Of a stretch of 64,000 nucleotides of DNA, positions 50,401-58,300 are shown piece by piece; within the stretch, counting starts at the first letter, position 1, and every line of letters starts with the position of its first letter. The notes beneath the pieces are model-generated. The model saw nothing but the letters and a program-made list of their open reading frames with translations. It searched no databases and had not been told where the DNA came from. Source of the DNA: Yamagishiella unicocca (lineage: Eukaryota; Chlorophyta; Chlorophyceae; Chlamydomonadales; Volvocaceae); NCBI GenBank assembly GCA_003116995.1, contig BDSL01000184.1, positions 1 through 64,000 on the forward strand, read 5' to 3'. The position numbers were made by a program, and so were the translations under genes.

Positions 50401-52890
50401 GCAGCGCGCCACCCTTGCATCCTGACGGGGCAGCGGGGGAGGCGGTGCAGCGGAGCAGCGGGGCAGGGATTCAGGTACGGCGGTGTGCTTTTGCTGCTGC
50501 TGTGAGGGAAGGAGAGAGGAAAATTGCGGTACCCGAGCGGGACGAGCGAAGGACGAGCGGGACGAGCGAAGGACGAGCATTGACCACGTAGCTGGCCTCC
50601 ACCCCTGCGCCCTTTCCCTTCACCGGGCCCCACCCCCCACCCCCAGCTCCCCCAGCAACACTCCGGCCCTCTCACCGCCAGTACACGGGCTTTCCTCACG
50701 AGCTTCTCTCACCCCCCACTCCCAATCGCCCCAACCACTCCCAACCACCCCCAACCACTCCCAACCACTCCCAACCATTTCCAACCACTCCCAACAACCC
50801 CCAACAACCCCAAACCACTCCCAACAACCCACCCGGCATCATGTCGACGCACAGCACGTGGTCCAACTTGCCGTCCCCGTCCAGATCCCGATTGAGAAGC
50901 TCCGAAACCAGCCGTACTAGCAACGACCAAGTGGGAGGCAGCGGCGCCGCCCCCGTCGTCGTAGAGGCGGCACCCTCCCCCGAGTCTGCTGCCGCTGTCG
51001 CCGTCGCCGTCGTCGACGTCGACGTCAGCCGCTCCCACCAATCCCGCCGGTAGAAGAGCAGCAGCGGCGCCCCCGGCGGGCCGCCAGGCCTGCCGATCGG
51101 CGGCGGTTGGAGCTCGGGTGGCAGGACCCCCCCTGCTGCAGCAGTGGTGTTGAGCTGCAGCAGCCAGCTGGTGTTGCCGGCGGCGTGGAGGCGCAGCTGG
51201 GGGAGGGGGGGAAGGGTGTTTGAGAGGAGACCCGTGGGTCGGCGCTTAGTTAAGGTCGGCACTTATTTGGGGCCGGCGCTGTTGGGATGGCAGCTGAGGG
51301 CCAGGTGGTTGGGGGCGTTGCGAGGGAAGCCCCTGTACGAAGGAAAAACCGTTTAGGACAACAGCCGTTTCGAGGTGCATGCTGGAGGATTTGGTTGGGG
51401 GTGGCGAGGAGGGCTCGGCAGCAGGAGGCCGGGGAGAGCAGCCGCTGGGCTGAAAACACCGCTGGGCGGGAAACACACATAGCGCACACAAGCTCGTCCA
51501 ACCTTCCAGAAGATTCCACAAGATCCCACAAGATCCCACAAGATCGCAGCCGGTCAGAGGCCAGCGCATTACGGCGGCCACTGTCTCGTCTGGTCCCCTC
51601 TGCCCCTCCACCACCAGTTCGCTGTAACCCTCCACCCGACCCCCATCACCACCCCGTCTCTCCATTCCTCCGCCCCAGCACCCCTCCGCAGCAGCAACCC
51701 TCCACCTCGCCGACTCTCCGATCATGGCCACCACCACGACGGCACCATCGCCACCACCACCACCACCACCACCACCACCACCACCATTACCACCACCGCC
51801 GCCACCACACTCTCGGGGTGGAGTGTACGTCGCAGGGGAGCGTATCATTTTCGCCCTAGCTGCCCTTTCCTCAAATCCACTTTCCTGCTTTCGAATACAC
51901 CATGAACTACCTTCAAACCCACCCTCAACTGACTCGAAACCATCTATTTCTGTGTCCAAATTCGTCTTCACACTATCTTTACATCCCATCTTCACACTAT
52001 GCTCAAGTCTATTTTCACACAACGTTTCGCATCCACTTTCACACAACCTTCGAATCCATCTTCACACAATCTTCAGATCGATCTTCCAATATTTCCATTT
52101 CCACCTTCCCGCAATCTCCAACTCCATCTTGGTGTCCCTGCAATGTGCGTTCAGTCAGACCGCTCCCTGCACGGGCCCCCCCTGGAGCCCATCCCTGCCG
52201 GCGCCACATTGTCCCGGGGAGGAGAGAACTCACACAACCCAATTTCTCCACCACCCCAAGATTGCGCACAGATCTCACCAGTGGCACAGAGCTTGCTGCC
52301 AGCAACCCCATTGCCGCCAGACCCGGCTGGGGTGGCGCGTTGCCTGGGGGCCAGAGCGCCTCGACGGCTTTGAGGGAGCCGGATGCGGTGGTCGTTGCGG
52401 CGGCTGCATCCTCCACGTCTCCGGTAATTGAGCTGGAGGCAAAGCCAGGGCCGGCTGTGCTCGAGATCGTGTCGCCGGCGCCATTGGATACGACCACCAT
52501 CGCCAGTCGCTCATCCGCGCCGGGCAGGACTGCGCGTCTGGAATGTTCGCGTGCAAGCGACAGGTAGGCGGGCAGGCACGGGCCCAGCCCTGCTTCCAGG
52601 TGCAAGATGTGGTGCGGCGGCACCTGTGCGTGTGGGCCGAGAGGGATTCTGACATTGGGGAGCCGTTGGACAGCGAGGCCAGTACGTTGAGGAAGCCAAA
52701 GGGCACCATGAGAATATTTTATTTGTGCAAATGGCAATACTGCAAGGCACGTGGTCCCTGCCTGGGTTTGGTTGTCGCTTCCAGTTGCCGCTGGACCGCA
52801 CGTGACTGGCATGGAAGTCCATGACACTTCCGCGCTTATGCTGATGATACTGGCAAAAATGAAAGCGACCAATGCCCGGATTACGGTCAT
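32732..52890 (-). CDS. Large transmembrane class III adenylate/guanylate cyclase with solute-binding-like ectodomain
   Basis: It would convert ATP (or GTP) to the cyclic nucleotide at the plasma membrane. Exons, 5' to 3': 52890-52279, 51196-50833, 50421-50314, 50101-49823, 49382-48878, 48299-48238, 47979-47768, 47343-47273, 46936-46644, 45599-45298, 44953-44873, 44548-44444, 44064-43829, 43474-42766, 41716-40640, 39951-39325, 38612-37865, 37476-37052, 36385-36296, 35514-35376, 34670-34041, 33393-33239, 32926-32732. All joins are GT-AG, phases agree throughout, and the total is 8,025 bp (2,674 residues). Order: signal peptide, ectodomain (about 200-830), membrane segment (about 878-905), cyclase half C1 (about 925-1015 and 2255-2340) split by a 1.2-kilo-residue insert, then C2 (about 2420-2660). 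Exon 1 and the exact last exon are the least certain parts. Adenylate is favoured by the Asp in LDYVGRPMN. Confidence 0.8.
33141..33190 (-). repeat. Family A element in a C2 intron
   Basis: Reverse short form AAAACGTCTGTCCTAAACAC to ATCCACGGGTCTTCCTC, in the intron between cyclase exons 22 and 23. Confidence 0.7.
34855..34894 (+). repeat. Truncated family A element
   Basis: Only the first half is present; it stops after CCGTTTAGGGGG. It lies in the intron between cyclase exons 20 and 21. Confidence 0.65.
35376..37130 (-). other. Second part of cyclase half C1 (end of exon 18, exons 19-20)
   Basis: LRGLRLRVGLHSGPSESE, then VVYFSQGGSAGARYVGRFLA, VSRDVCDAAAGGLVVASDAT and KLDVTLLHLGSHLIGP. This is the later part of a cyclase domain. 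The position that should hold the transition-state Asn and Arg (N-x-x-x-R) reads FLAVSRD, so both are missing here. Confidence 0.8.
36137..36260 (-). repeat. Family A element, long form
   Basis: Reverse copy with the extended part CAGCTTAGCCGCCGAAGGTC, CAACCAAGTTCTCCAGC, then the common core. It shows that the complete element is at least about 120 bp. In the intron between cyclase exons 18 and 19. Confidence 0.7.
39101..39226 (-). repeat. Family A element, long form
   Basis: Reverse copy with a small internal duplication (TCTGTTTCTGTCC), in the intron between cyclase exons 16 and 17. Confidence 0.7.
39955..40640. repeat. 16-bp minisatellite in a cyclase intron
   Basis: From about 40030 to 40305 the unit GGGTGCTATAGGAAAC repeats about seventeen times, with AAGAC and AAAAC variants, in the intron between exons 15 and 16. 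The rest of the intron carries one dispersed element (40471-40535). Confidence 0.85.
40471..40535 (+). repeat. Family A element in the exon 15/16 intron
   Basis: Forward copy, GAGGAACACCCGTGGACGCC variant at the left end, otherwise complete short form; adjoins the 16-bp minisatellite. Confidence 0.7.
41717..42765. other. Long cyclase intron (exons 14/15) with a 34-bp tandem repeat
   Basis: Near 42433-42541 a unit beginning GCTGAGACAGCCCGAGACG is repeated three times in succession, ending in GCGATGTTTAATG. The 41950-42180 part is rich in GGATCTGGATC/GATCCGGATC words. I found no further exon in phase. Confidence 0.75.
43490..43640. repeat. Duplicated about 75-bp intron block
   Basis: The block GCACGAAAAGGGGGCGGCGT through GTGACACGAGGG and GAAGAGAGCACGGGG occurs twice in succession, in the intron between cyclase exons 13 and 14. 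The duplicated part includes G runs of 8-14. Confidence 0.75.
44444..45599 (-). other. Membrane segment and first part of cyclase half C1 (exons 10-12)
   Basis: AALPAAVSACVAVLVLLATI followed by GAVCLIWRF is a single membrane span. After a short linker come MTTLVVTDVQ, SSTTLWEVLSGDVMDEV, HHRVMRQCITHWKGYEV and GTEGDSFAVAFHLPEDAL. The Asp in VVTDV and the Asp in EGDSF are the two metal-binding aspartates of class III cyclases. Three small exons of 302, 81 and 105 bp carry this block. Confidence 0.88.
45903..45937 (+). repeat. Dispersed element, family B
   Basis: GAGAAGACCCGGTTACACGA followed by CATAGGAAGCGGAGGGT. Similar words occur near 35550, 36553, 38739, 44148, 48698 (reverse), 59885 (reverse), 61182 and 63910, always in non-coding DNA. 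Confidence 0.6.
45945..46445. repeat. About 42-bp minisatellite in a cyclase intron, about eleven copies
   Basis: Unit landmarks are GGTTTGGGCGGTAATAGG, CAAGAACTCCCC and CAGCCCCCCC. It lies in the intron between exons 9 and 10 (45600-46643). Read on the minus strand it gives long open frames of LPPKPGG and YYRPNRGG type, which are shadows of the repeat. Confidence 0.85.
46594..46640. repeat. Interstitial telomere-like repeat CCCTAAAA
   Basis: About four to five CCCTAAAA-type units, next to the donor site of cyclase exon 9. TTTTAGGG is the telomere unit known from Chlamydomonas. Confidence 0.65.
47571..47660 (-). repeat. Diverged family A element
   Basis: Reverse copy with GGTCGACACCCGACCTCC and CGAGTTCTCCAGCTTGCATC; the core is degraded. 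In the intron between cyclase exons 7 and 8. Confidence 0.55.
48091..48170 (+). repeat. Family A element, GTGTACGAAGGG variant
   Basis: Has GTGTACGAAGGG in place of GTGGATGCGAG. The copy at 51318 shares the GTACGAAGG feature, which suggests a subfamily. In the intron between cyclase exons 6 and 7. Confidence 0.65.
48878..51196 (-). other. Extracellular solute-binding-protein-like domain of the cyclase (exons 2-5)
   Basis: Blocks in order: LLLFYRRDWWERL, LPPTWSLLVRLVSELL, DLDGDGKLDHVLCVDMMPG, CKGGALLAAIHASLAQTRG, QGVWFDTNDLTPLLG, NPLFAAGRCLFTIDW, GVLGAAALPGSDVVQLP, and TCTETLCPYAEV. The pattern (a partner Tyr-Arg-Arg, an aromatic Trp-Phe-Asp block, a late GRC.FTIDW block, and LG.A.LPGS) resembles family-1 ABC solute-binding proteins, as found fused to cyclases of Chlamydomonas. 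Cysteines (LCVDM, GCKGG, LCGV, GRCLF, TCTETLC) fit an oxidised extracellular fold. The ligand cannot be told from sequence. Confidence 0.65.
50700..50833. repeat. CCAACCACTC-type tandem repeat next to a splice donor
   Basis: About a dozen CAACCACTCC / CAACAACCCC units, in the intron immediately beyond the donor of cyclase exon 2. Confidence 0.7.
51197..52278. other. Cyclase intron 1 with CCA-repeat and CTTCACAC-rich tract
   Basis: Contains a CCA triplet run (about 51755-51800), a series of degenerate CTTCACACAA / TTCGAATCCA words (about 51900-52110) and one dispersed element (51318-51388). No in-phase exon was recognised. Confidence 0.55.
51318..51388 (+). repeat. Family A element, GTACGAAGG subfamily
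   Basis: Core GTTTAGGACAACAGCCGTTT with a small insertion; ends GGTGCATGCTGGAGG. In cyclase intron 1. Confidence 0.65.
52279..52890 (-). other. Proposed exon 1 of the cyclase: signal peptide and N-terminal region
   Basis: ATG at 52890 opens MTVIRALVAFIFASIISISA, a good signal peptide, followed by a Cys/Thr/Asn-containing stretch and a low-complexity Ala/Thr/Gly region. The donor CTG|GTGAGA at 52278 leaves phase 0, matching the next acceptor at 51196. No recognised domain lies inside, and an additional small intron (for example near 52745, after TGCCTTGCAG) cannot be excluded. Confidence 0.5.
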
Positions 52891-55353
52891 CAGCGGCAGG
52901 CGTGGTCGGCAGTCGACCGGCCACTGTGGCATATTTTGGCAGGCACTGCTAGCTGCTCCATCCAAGACCGGTGCGATTTGCGCAGAACTAACTTAACTAG
53001 ATTACTCCTGTTGTCAGGAGTGCATCCAAATTTCACAGATTGTATCCATTGAGAAATGTGATGGAAGCAGGATGTTATCTCAGCATAAATAATTTATACG
53101 ATTTCAGCTTTCAAGTAAAGGTTAGACGAGCGTTGCCATAGGCAAGAGCCCAGCGGAGGCAGACGAGCATCGTATTCGCGCCCTTGCCGAAAACCCCAGA
53201 ACACACCGCTAGCTAAAGCTAAAACTAGCAGGGATGAGAAGTCTTATGTTATTGTAACGCGTTTCTGATCATTGGGCGATTGACTGATTCTAGGGCCCAG
53301 CTGCAACCCTGGAGATGACTTTCGAAAAAGGCAAATCGACGAGAAGTAAGCATTTATTATGACGTAAGAATTTCCATGGAATTGACTTGGCTCATAATCA
53401 ACCGTTCGCTCTGGCAAGTCACTGAACTGGGGTTTGAGACCACAGGGACCGCGCGCAAGGAATGGCAAGGTCCAAGGCAAATTTAAGTTTGCAAGTTAAT
53501 GAATACTATGAAAAACAATGCATTATGCAGTGTGTACGTGTTATGCATCCGTCTGACATCGAAAGCGATCTCGGCAGTGACACCCACTTTTTACGTTCCC
53601 ACAAGGCTCATCTATTTGATTATACTTCAAAGGTTGGAGTTAATACTCTTTGTTTCATGCAGAGGATGAGTCCAGTTGAAGACCTTATTAAGGTAAACGG
53701 TTGCGGTAGGAATGAAGTACACTGGTATTAAAATTGGGGATATGTATCTTTCCGAGTAGCTATTCCCATAGCACTTCATCCCGTGGACTCACATCAGCGT
53801 TTCAGGTCAGGTTTGGCAATACCGGATAGGTACGGCTTGGCACCTGGTACCTGAGTTGGTTTGATACGATTCATGCTCGCAAGGTAGGATGCTCGCTATG
53901 AGGACTCTAATCGGTGTGACCGATTATCATGATGCCAAATCAGCGGTTGGTGCTGCAAGAGCCACGTGCTCCGTACAAACCGGAAGCTGGCCAGCGCACT
54001 TTCGTACATAATGTTCCTGCATACGACAAAAGTCGTGCGGCGATGCCCGTCTCTGCCAAGTAAAGGGATGCTCTATCGCAATGACGCAGGCACTGTGAGA
54101 TGTTCAACATGCAGGCGCCTTCGCGCGCCTTACTACGGTAATGAGGCCAAATGCGAGGCAGGTGTGACGTCGTTAGCGCCGTCTGCATACGGCGCTATGC
54201 AGGCTGCCTGGATGAGGTAGACGCCCGGTGACGAGCGCGGCTTCGTTCGGTCGGTGACTACAACGAAGAAACGGTGAACTGAATTTAAGGAGTTGTGCGA
54301 CAAGTCACATTTGGTACGGAAACGTTCGCTGTACGTTGATGGATGGATGGATGTCGTGCAAGCATGGCCAGTTGAGACAGGTAGGGCCGTCCAGATTATC
54401 CGGACAGATCGGGGTCAGCCTTAACCGAGGCAGGGTGATGGCGGGGAGGCTAGGGTAGGTACCCGTAGCTGGGGCCATTCGGGATCTGGCCTCCTACGTT
54501 GGGGCAAGGTAGGGCCATCCGCACTGCTCTAAGCACTGCCGGGACTGCACTAAGCATTACCAAAGTGGTGATCTTTCCAGAACTCTCACAGCCAGGGCAG
54601 CTCCGCGCTTATTGCCGAGTATTGCCGTTTAGTGTGACACTAAAGAAGAAGTGGTCGAATCCTGTCGAATGGCCAGCACTCAGCTCCCAGCCACCCCGTT
54701 CGGAGACACAAGAATCCAGAAGAGAACCAAACGCACGGCTCGGACGCTCACGCATATCGAGATCGCGCTAGTGGCCGATCGAGAGTGGTGGCAGCACCAC
54801 GTTGGGCTCTGTACCTGACCGCGCGACCGAGAGGGTGGGCATCCCCCCTGGAGTAGTTTAGGCGTCGGTCACGGTGGTGGATTAGGGGAGCTAAGATCGG
54901 AGGAGGTAGCCGCAACGACGCACAGCTCCGTTACAGGGGGGCTAGGTCGGGGGCCCAAAGCAGTCGGCCACGGCGGTGCCAGCCTCAGGCCGCGGCAGAA
55001 GGTGCGCTATGCGCCCGCAGACCCGCGGGTCGGTCGGTGCGTCGCCCCGCCGTCCGTTGGGTGCTCAAAACACACACAAACACACACACACACACATGTA
55101 CACACACACGTACACACGCATACACACATGGCCGGGTCCGGGAACCCGCTTAAGGTCCACCACCTCCACCACTCGTCGCATCCCGACCCATCCGATACTT
55201 TGCGTCGTACCATGACCGACACGCGTCCCCCCACTCCCCCCCTGGCCCCCCTCCCCCGGGTCTTCTCGGTACCTCCCCTTCCCCCCCACCACCAGCACCA
55301 CAACGTGGGTGCACCTCACGCGCCCTCCGCGCCCTCCGCGGCCTGCTACCGCC
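52891..55353. other. Intergenic, second low-GC stretch
   Basis: It separates the 5' end of the cyclase from the 3' end of the FtsH-like gene. Composition drops to about 45-50% GC until about 54950, then returns to GC-rich with a CACACA run at about 55069-55130. I see only short unrecognised open frames, a GATG microsatellite near 54338, and no RNA gene. It should contain the cyclase promoter and the FtsH-like 3' UTR. Confidence 0.65.
54931..54935 (-). terminator. Possible polyadenylation signal TGTAA of the FtsH-like gene
   Basis: TGTAA on the minus strand about 420 bases past the stop codon. TGTAA is the usual signal of volvocine nuclear genes, and the implied 3' UTR length is normal for them. 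A five-base word is weak evidence on its own. Confidence 0.35.
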
Positions 55354-58300
55354 TCAGGCCTTTGCGCTGCCCGCCGCCACCGCCTCCTTCGCCTCCGCCT
55401 CCGCCGCCTCCCGCCGCGCCGCCTCCTCCTTGCGCACCCAGTACGGCACCGGGTAGGCGTCGTTGAGCCATTCGACGCCGTACGGCCACCTGCAGCCGCC
55501 ATGGGGGACACATGAGTGGGGGGAGTGTAGCAGCGTGTGTGTGTGTGTGTGTGTAGCGGGCGGCGGATTGTGCGGGCGGACGCGTGTTCGACAAGAGAGA
55601 AAACATCGGCAGCATGGGTTCACATCTTCACAAGAGAAGGCATCTGCCACACCTCCGCCATCGACACGCAGGTACCCGGTATCCTTAAATCGGTGGGGAC
55701 CCGCGAACCCTTAGCACGTGCTCGTCGTCGTACGGTACGGCAGCAATCGCCTAAAGCCACTTGCCTCCAACCCCCCCCCCTTGCCCTTCCTTCCCGCCCT
55801 CGCCACCGGCCTCCGGCGCACCCTTCCCCCGCTACACCCCCCCCGCTACCCCCGCCCCCCCGGCCCCCGCGCTCTTTCCTCGCCCACCCCCCAAACACAC
55901 TCAGCTCAGGACACACACGCACCTGCTGTTCTCTCCGTCCGTGAAGATGGTCATCTCCAGCTTGGGGGCCTCCTCGGGCGCCAGCTTCCTCGGCGGGTGC
56001 TGGTCGAACACATCGCGCAGCTCGCCGCCCAGGAGCTCCTTGCGCTCCGCCAGGGCCTAATTAGGACCGCGTGGGCACAGGGGGGGTACAATAAAAGAAA
56101 CGGTAACGTGTGCACACAGGGGGGGGGGTCGAGGAAGAGCCGTAGATGCGAGGAAAACCGTTTGGAAAAGCCGTTACACAGGGGAGGGGGGGAGAGGGGC
56201 GTGGGCGTGGGTTGGGGGGGAATGACGGGTATGAGACGAAACCCGTTGATCGACGCTGAAATCCTGACGCCGAGTAGGATACGTGTTAGTACGCTCGTAG
56301 GGTGGGTGGGTGGGTGGGTGGGTGGGTGGGTGGGTGGGTGGGTGGGTGGGTGGGTGGGTGGGTGGGTGGGTGGGTGGGTGGGTGGGTTGCGAGGAAGACC
56401 CGTGGATGCGAGGAAAACCGTCTAGGACAGACGTTTCGACACGTGGGTGTGTGGGTGGGTGACGGGCAGCGGCGCAACGCGTGAGATTAACACGCGGGGC
56501 GCGCGGTGTGGGGGGTGGGGCGGGGGGGAAGCAAGGGCCTTATGAGATCCAGTGCCATACCTTGATCCCCGCCCACATGGCGTCCTGGTGCTCGGTCAGG
56601 ATGGCCAGCACGTCGTCGGAGCAGCTCTTGATGATACGCCGCACCTCGTCGGTGTAGCTGCGGGGGAGGGGGGGAAGGGGTTGGAAAAACGGTTAGGGGT
56701 AAAAAAACCGTTTTACGCGGGGGGACAGGATAGTTGGCGCATGGCCGTGTGGGGGGGTGGGGGTTTCGAGGAAGACCCGGCGGGGGGGGGAAGCAGGGGG
56801 GGACTGGCGAACCGCTTGTTGGTCATAGTACGAGGCAAAGTAACGGACGGGCTAGGATACGGCGAGCGGGGTGGAAGGTCCGATTCAGTGTGTATGGCGG
56901 AGACCTTGTTGGGGGGGTTGGGCGGGAGGGCGCGGCAGGCGCGGGTGCCAGCCCCGCATGGGGGGGAGATGACAGGACGACCACCCGGGGTGGCGGTTTC
57001 GAGGAAGACCCCTGGATGCGAGAAAAAAACGTTTAGGACAGACGTTTTGAGATGTATGCTGGAGGGGGGTGGCAGGGGGGGAGGGGCATGTGTGTGGGGG
57101 GTAGCCAGCCGTCGGTGGCGGCGGTGGCGCTCCAGGAGGGGCAGGCGCGTCGCAGCACGCAGCACGCAACACGCAGCATGCACCACGTGGGCATGTCGTT
57201 CACATGTCGTACCGGTGCCAGGTCACGTCCGAGGGCGAGGGCGAGTCGAAGCGGAAGTCCTCGCTGATGGTGGGCCAGTCGGCGAACCCGTCCATGGCGT
57301 CCGTGGACACGACCTGGGGGGCGGTGAGGGGGCGGTGAGGGGGTGGAGTGGGGGAGCACGTTGAGGCAGGGCGGACGGTGGTGGGGAGGTGGTGGAAGCG
57401 GCCGAGGTGGCGACAGGATGGGCTGCCCCTCTCGTGCTTCGTCGCAACGAATACCACAAAAATAATCGTGTACCGTTTATGCCGTGTGTTTCAGGCTACT
57501 CGGGCGCGACGATTGGCCCCTACCGGGACAAGCCTCGCTGGCAGCCCGGCTGGGGGCGTGGAGGGGAGACCCGTGGGTCGGCATCGAGACATGAATCCCA
57601 GCTGGTGGGATTGGGTGCCTCACAGCCGCCATCGCCACAACCCGCCATCAACCCGTCGGCCGGCCCCCAGGTGACACGGCATTGATCCACTGTACGGCAT
57701 TGATCCACTGTACGGCATCCGCGCCTCCCCCTCACAGACACGCTTCCTCTCCCCCCTCACCCCTGCCCCCGGCCCCCAAAGCACCTCCCCCCCCCAAGGG
57801 CTGTCGCCCACCTTCCTCGCGCGCTGCTGTCCGATGATGAAGTCCCCCGAGTAGGGCTGGTTGGCCCAGGTGGTGATGCCGGCGTCCGAGAAGCCGTAGT
57901 AAAACACGAACTTGCGGGCCATGCGTGTGGCGCGCTTGATGTCTGTGTGTATGTTTGTTTTTGTGTGCGGCGGCGGCGGCGGCGGCGGCGGAGGGTCGGG
58001 GGACGGGAGGGGACTGGTCAGGGGAGGAGCCAGCAACGCGTGTGTGGGTGAGGGGGGTGGGGCGAATGCGAGGCCCCGTGTTCTGCGCTCATACCGGCGG
58101 GAGCACGTGCGCTCACGGCGGCGTGCCAGTCGTACAAAACACACACCCACAATCTCACAACGGGCAAGGGGAAACAAATCCCGAACGCAGGGGGGTTTGA
58201 GGAAGACCCGTGGATGCGAGAAAATACCGTTTAGAACAGACGTTTTAAGATGCACGCTGGAACGCAGGGGGGGCACCCCCGTGCGCATCATGGCCCAAAA

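Noticed and set aside
51755..51800. His-rich or Pro-rich coding from the CCA run
   Set aside because: It lies in cyclase intron 1; no phase-compatible splice sites flank it.
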